From: Clostridiales bacterium
GTDB lineage: Bacteria; Bacillota; Clostridia; Lachnospirales; Lachnospiraceae
DNA length: 9,009 nucleotides
Assembly (NCBI GenBank): GCA_018369015.1
Contig: JAGZDD010000161.1
Coordinates: forward strand, 1 to 9,009
Reading direction: 5' to 3'
Both the position numbers and the translations under genes were made by a program. Shown piece after piece: positions 6,891-9,009 of the stretch. The notes beneath the pieces were generated by a model. The model searched no databases. It was given only the letters and a program-made list of their open reading frames with translations, and was not told where the DNA came from. Each line of letters opens with the position of its first letter. The stretch's first letter is position 1.

Positions 6891-7119
6891 TGTAACTATT
6901 CAGCCATGCCATCTCGGATTCGCAGCTGACGCAGCTTTTTTGCTGCTTACGCAGCTAAATCCCCGATTATGGCGTACCGCCATATGTCTGGTAATACAAA
7001 AACTCCTCTACAAGCAAGCTTGCGGTCTACGCTCTGCTTCGGTCGGCGCAGGACAGACGTCCACCGGACATCTTGCGCCAGAGTTTTTGTATTACCAGCC
7101 GCATGGCTGAACCGTTACA
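6891..7119 (-). repeat. 229-base nested inverted repeat in the helicase-loader leader
   Basis: Outer arms 6891-6909 and 7101-7119 match at 17 of 19 bases. Inner arms 6988-7005 and 7081-7098 (CTGGTAATACAAAAACTC and its complement) match perfectly over 18. Between outer and inner left arms lie a hairpin around the A/T core at 6936-6941 (stem 6911-6920 with 6959-6968, partial) and a perfect ATGGCG-TAC-CGCCAT hairpin (6969-6983). Inside the inner stem, 7046-7079 folds as GGCGCA/TGCGCC plus an 8-bp stem containing one G-U pair in minus-strand RNA. The whole would be a branched structure in the 5' leader of the loader mRNA. ATTTTT occurs at both ends (6886-6891, 7121-7126), a possible but weak target duplication. 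A 22-base internal module (7024-7045) recurs at 8915-8936, so I read the element as a mobile or dispersed structured repeat; a cis-regulatory RNA is the alternative. Confidence 0.75.
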
Positions 7120-7132
7120 TATTTTTGGCTTA

Positions 7133-7141
7133 AGTATAGCA
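7133..7141 (-). promoter_or_regulatory. Extended -10 promoter for the helicase-loader operon
   Basis: On the minus strand TGCTATACT combines a TG extension with a five-of-six -10 hexamer. The -35 position (about 7156-7161) is weak, as is usual for extended -10 promoters, and is preceded by a run of T. Transcription would start near 7126, giving a leader of about 258 bases that contains the whole nested inverted repeat. A DnaA-box-like 9-mer (7164-7172) lies just upstream of the -35 position. Confidence 0.5.
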
Positions 7142-7163
7142 CAGATCGAAAAAAAAGAGAATA

Positions 7164-7383
7164 GGTGGATAACTTCAGGGAATTGTGAATATTTATTTTG
7201 TGGATAATGTGGATATTGTGGATAGATGGTGGACATAAGAAGTCGAATAATCTGGTATGAGCGGCATAAAATGGGGAAATGTTATGGATTATGCAGGTTA
7301 GTTGCTATCTTGTTATGTAAATGGAAATATCCACAAACTTATAAACGTTAAATTGTTTATAAATTTGTGGATATTGTGGATAA
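7164..7383 (-). promoter_or_regulatory. Cluster of seven DnaA boxes upstream of the helicase-loader operon
   Basis: The DnaA box is TTATCCACA, or TGTGGATAA on the other strand. Read on the plus strand the sites are GGTGGATAA (7164-7172), TGTGGATAA (7199-7207, perfect), TGTGGATAT (7208-7216), TGTGGATAG (7217-7225), ATATCCACA (7327-7335, opposite orientation), TGTGGATAT (7366-7374) and TGTGGATAA (7375-7383, perfect). All others differ from consensus at one base. Weaker copies are at 7184-7192 and 7283-7291. Only one isolated 8/9 match was noticed elsewhere in the window. The last box ends at the murC stop codon. DnaA-box clusters outside oriC are known in Bacillus and act in transcription control or DnaA titration. 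This is unlikely to be oriC itself because no dnaA, dnaN or rpmH is nearby. Confidence 0.82.
7327..7374 (-). repeat. 20-bp-arm palindrome with DnaA boxes at both ends
   Basis: Arms 7327-7346 and 7355-7374 match at 19 of 20 bases around an 8-base A/T-only-but-one loop (GTTAAATT). The single imperfect position is a G-U pair in minus-strand RNA but a C-A mismatch in plus-strand RNA. Each arm begins with a DnaA-box 9-mer, so two boxes face each other. It lies 10 bases downstream of the murC stop in the murC sense, so it could also serve as the 3' hairpin of the murC mRNA. The stem is A/T-rich and has no strong T-tract after it, so it is a poor classical terminator. No other terminator for murC was found. 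Confidence 0.7.
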
Positions 7384-8766
7384 CTATTTACGAATCAGGT
7401 CTTCTCCAATATTTACAACGTCTCCGGCACCCATAGTTATCAACAAATCACCGTGGGTACAATTTTTTTGAAGAAATTCTTCGATTTCCTTAAATGAAGG
7501 AAAATACCAGACTTCCCGGCCGGCGTTAGCTAAAAGCTTTTGGATATCCCTGGAATGGATATCGCCGGGGTCGGTTTCCCTGGCTGGGAAAATATCCGCA
7601 AGCACTACCTTGTCTGCCAGGCTTAAGGCTTTAGCAAAGTCCTGTAAAAAGGCTTTTGTGCGGGTGTAGGTATGGGGCTGGAAAACACACCAGAGAGTTT
7701 TGTGGGGATATTTTTTTGCTGTTGTGAGCGTTGCTGTAATTTCTGTTGGGTGATGGGCATAATCGTCAATCACGGTAATGCCGTTAAAACTGCCCTTGTA
7801 TTCAAAACGGCGGTCCGTGCCGTCATAACCAAGAAGCCCCTGCTTAATATCTTCAAGGGAAATCCCAAGAGTAACAGCCGCCGCCACAGCCGCCAGAGCG
7901 TTGGTAATATTATGTAATCCCGTGACATTTAAGCGGATCCGGTCAATGTATTCGCCGTGGATCATCAGGTCAAAGCTTCCAAGGGCCATGTCGTCAAATT
8001 CAATATTACTGGCATAATAATCGTTGGAAGGGTCAATGCCAAAGGTAATAACTTTGCCTTCAATTCCTTCGGTAATTTCACTGAGCCTGTCGATCGCGCC
8101 GTGGATGATCAGAGTTCCGCCGTCCTTAAGCTTATGGGCAAACTCACGGAAGGAGTGGCGAATATCATTAATGTCCTTGAAAAAATCTAAGTGGTCTTCT
8201 TCTATATTAAGTATAACTTCGATTTTAGGATTAAACTTTAAAAAGCTATTTGTATACTCACATGCTTCAGTGACAAAATAAGAGGACTGGCCAATACGGA
8301 TATTGCCGTGGATCGCCTTTAAAATGCCGCCTACGGAGATTGTAGGGTCGCATTTGTTTTCCAGCATAATGTGGGAGAGCATGGAGGTTGTTGTTGTCTT
8401 TCCGTGGGTTCCGGCCACAGCTACGGAATTTTCATAATGCTTCATAATCTGGCCAAGAAGCTCTGCCCGGTCCATCATGGGGATCCCCCGCTTTTTTGCT
8501 TCCATAAATTCCGGATTGTCCGGGTGAATGGCTGCTGTATAAACAACAAGGTCGATATTATCTGTAATATTTTCGGCGCGCTGGCCGTAATAGATGGTCA
8601 CTCCCTGGGCTTTTAGATGTTTGGTGATACCGCTTTCGTGGTTGTCTGAGCCGGTGACTGTAAATTTGCGGTCCAGCAGTATTTGGGCAAGCCCGCTCAT
8701 GCTGATACCGCCGATTCCCATGAAATGGACTCTGGCCGGAGCCTCAAAATTAAGTTGATACATCAT
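7384..8766 (-). CDS. murC: UDP-N-acetylmuramate--L-alanine ligase
   Basis: A 460-residue cytoplasmic Mur ligase that adds L-alanine to UDP-N-acetylmuramic acid, using ATP, in peptidoglycan precursor synthesis. Residues are numbered from the chosen start. It has the N-terminal dinucleotide-like GIGGISMSGLA (17-27), the ATP loop GTHGKTTTT (119-127), EACEY (167-171), NIEEDHLDFF (187-196), GLHNITNALA (283-292), DDYAHHPTE (334-342), QPHTYTR (363-369), DIFPARE (391-397) and MGAGDV (445-450). All are typical of MurC, and the length is normal. The start is the first of two adjacent ATGs, with AGGA 9 bases upstream. The frame stays open to a TTG at 8820, but that adds 18 residues from the repeat and has no ribosome site. 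It is on the same strand as the loader operon but separated by 515 bases. Confidence 0.96.
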   Translation of the reverse strand: MMYQLNFEAPARVHFMGIGGISMSGLAQILLDRKFTVTGSDNHESGITKHLKAQGVTIYYGQRAENITDNIDLVVYTAAIHPDNPEFMEAKKRGIPMMDRAELLGQIMKHYENSVAVAGTHGKTTTTSMLSHIMLENKCDPTISVGGILKAIHGNIRIGQSSYFVTEACEYTNSFLKFNPKIEVILNIEEDHLDFFKDINDIRHSFREFAHKLKDGGTLIIHGAIDRLSEITEGIEGKVITFGIDPSNDYYASNIEFDDMALGSFDLMIHGEYIDRIRLNVTGLHNITNALAAVAAAVTLGISLEDIKQGLLGYDGTDRRFEYKGSFNGITVIDDYAHHPTEITATLTTAKKYPHKTLWCVFQPHTYTRTKAFLQDFAKALSLADKVVLADIFPARETDPGDIHSRDIQKLLANAGREVWYFPSFKEIEEFLQKNCTHGDLLITMGAGDVVNIGEDLIRK

Positions 8767-8775
8767 ATATACACA

Positions 8776-8779
8776 TCCT
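8776..8779 (-). promoter_or_regulatory. Ribosome binding site deciding the murC start
   Basis: AGGA on the minus strand lies 9 bases before the ATG at 8766 and 12 before the next ATG (8763), favouring the first. No good promoter is visible: TTGACT (rc of 8815-8820) has only poor -10 partners (for example AAAAAT at 15-base spacing), and it falls inside the repeat. Confidence 0.6.
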
Positions 8780-8790
8780 GTTCTATGTTT

Positions 8791-8876
8791 TTTATTTTTG
8801 CGGGCAGTTGCCAAAGTCAAGCTCGCTTCACCTTGGTGACTGCCGCGGAGGCACTAAGTGCCAGTATTGCTGCGTG
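8791..8876. repeat. Dispersed intergenic repeat, right copy
   Basis: This is the same unit as bases 1-84, in the same orientation, sharing the ordered blocks TTTATTT, GCGGGCA, GCCAAA, CTCGC, CTAAGTGCC and TTGCTGCGTG. This copy is more palindromic: GGCAGT (8803-8808) pairs with ACTGCC (8839-8844), CCAA (8811-8814) with TTGG (8833-8836), AAGC with GCTT around 8818-8828, and TCACCTTGGTGA is itself a palindrome. It would fold into one long hairpin. It begins 25 bases before the murC start codon, so the murC promoter must lie in or beyond it. Confidence 0.72.
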
Positions 8877-8880
8877 CTGG

Positions 8881-8913
8881 TGCTTGGCGCATGCCGGCGG
8901 CACGCGCCAAGCA
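8881..8913. repeat. Strong hairpin next to the right repeat copy
   Basis: TGCTTGGCGC (8881-8890) and GCGCCAAGCA (8904-8913) are perfect 10-base inverted repeats. Inside them TGCC-GGC-GGCA (8892-8902) extends the stem after one mismatch. The base composition is very GC-rich. No T-run follows on either side, so it looks like part of the structured repeat rather than a classical terminator, although it could end transcripts entering from the right. Confidence 0.7.
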
Positions 8914-8914
8914 A

Positions 8915-8936
8915 CGACCGAAACGGAGTGTAGACC
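8915..8936. repeat. 22-base module shared with the helicase-loader leader
   Basis: The reverse complement of this segment matches 7024-7045 at 19 of 22 positions. All three differences are transitions. The ends GGTCTAC and TTCGGTCG are identical. It links the right-edge repeat to the 229-base element 1.9 kb away and supports one repeat family with exchangeable modules. Confidence 0.6.
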
Positions 8937-8941
8937 ACTTA

Positions 8942-9009
8942 TTAAGCGCCGGCCGAAGGAACGCAGAACCAATCCCCCGCTGCTTGCATCTCTGCCAGCT
9001 TACCGACCC
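8942..9009 (-). CDS. Possible 3' end of a gene entering from the right (21 codons)
   Basis: On the minus strand one frame is open from the window edge to two stop codons in a row (TAA TAA, 8944 down to 8939). It reads VGKLAEMQAAGDWFCVPSAGA, which has an ordinary protein-like composition. I do not recognise it. It ends right where the repeat module begins, as a gene end would. The stretch is short, and it could equally be part of the repeat, so this is a weak call. Confidence 0.28.
   Translation of the reverse strand, partial: VGKLAEMQAAGDWFCVPSAGA

Noticed and set aside
6910..6987. Riboswitch or T-box in the loader leader
   Set aside because: No known conserved core (for example a T-box sequence or purine-riboswitch core) was recognised, and the nested symmetry is more like a structured repeat element.
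7164..7383. Chromosomal origin of replication
   Set aside because: Box density and A/T-rich DNA are suggestive, but dnaA, dnaN and rpmH are absent and the neighbours are murC and the loader genes. A DnaA-binding cluster outside oriC is the simpler reading.
8767..8820. Longer murC start at TTG 8820
   Set aside because: The extra 18 residues come from the dispersed repeat, there is no ribosome site before 8820, and the conserved MurC N-terminus fits the ATG at 8766 with AGGA upstream.

Overview
The window looks like chromosomal DNA from a low-to-mid GC Gram-positive anaerobe, most likely a member of the Lachnospiraceae (Clostridium cluster XIVa). This is inferred from four things: Shine-Dalgarno sites of the AGGAGG type before nearly every gene; a helicase-loader pair of the Firmicutes DnaB/DnaD-DnaI type; an SbcD/SbcC-like pair of the YhaO/YhaN type; and an unusually long (about 395 aa) ribose-phosphate pyrophosphokinase. 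No species is claimed. I see no phage, plasmid, CRISPR or toxin genes, and all six complete genes look intact.

Layout. Bases 1-142 hold a dispersed intergenic repeat and the ribosome site of the first gene. Two plus-strand genes with an ATGA overlap follow: a YhaO/SbcD-like metallophosphoesterase (143-1309) and a compact YhaN/SbcC-like ATPase with a membrane hairpin at its centre (1306-3150). A perfect 21-bp palindrome (3191-3234) separates them from four minus-strand genes. Read in the direction of transcription these are murC (8766-7384), a DnaB/DnaD-type replication initiation protein (6868-5675), a DnaI/DnaC-type helicase loader (5671-4679) and prs (4436-3249). The right end (8767-9009) holds a second copy of the edge repeat, a strong hairpin and perhaps the last 21 codons of another minus-strand gene.

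The most interesting stretch is the 515-bp gap between murC and the helicase-loader operon (6869-7383). It has two parts. Next to murC is a cluster of seven DnaA-box-like 9-mers (two perfect, five with one mismatch). They are arranged as an abutting triplet, an abutting pair, a single inverted box inside a 20-bp-arm palindrome, and a single box just upstream of a good extended -10 promoter facing the loader operon. Between that promoter and the loader start codon is a 229-base nested inverted repeat that would form the 5' leader of the mRNA. Most of its imperfect positions pair as G-U only in minus-strand RNA. My inference is that DnaA binds here and controls, or is titrated near, the genes that load the replicative helicase, and that the leader is a structured dispersed repeat that may add a second layer of control.

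A family of structured repeats connects the intergenic regions. The two window edges share an 85-bp unit. The right edge and the loader leader share a 22-bp module that differs only by three transitions. An 11-bp block is shared between the left edge and the yhaN-prs gap.
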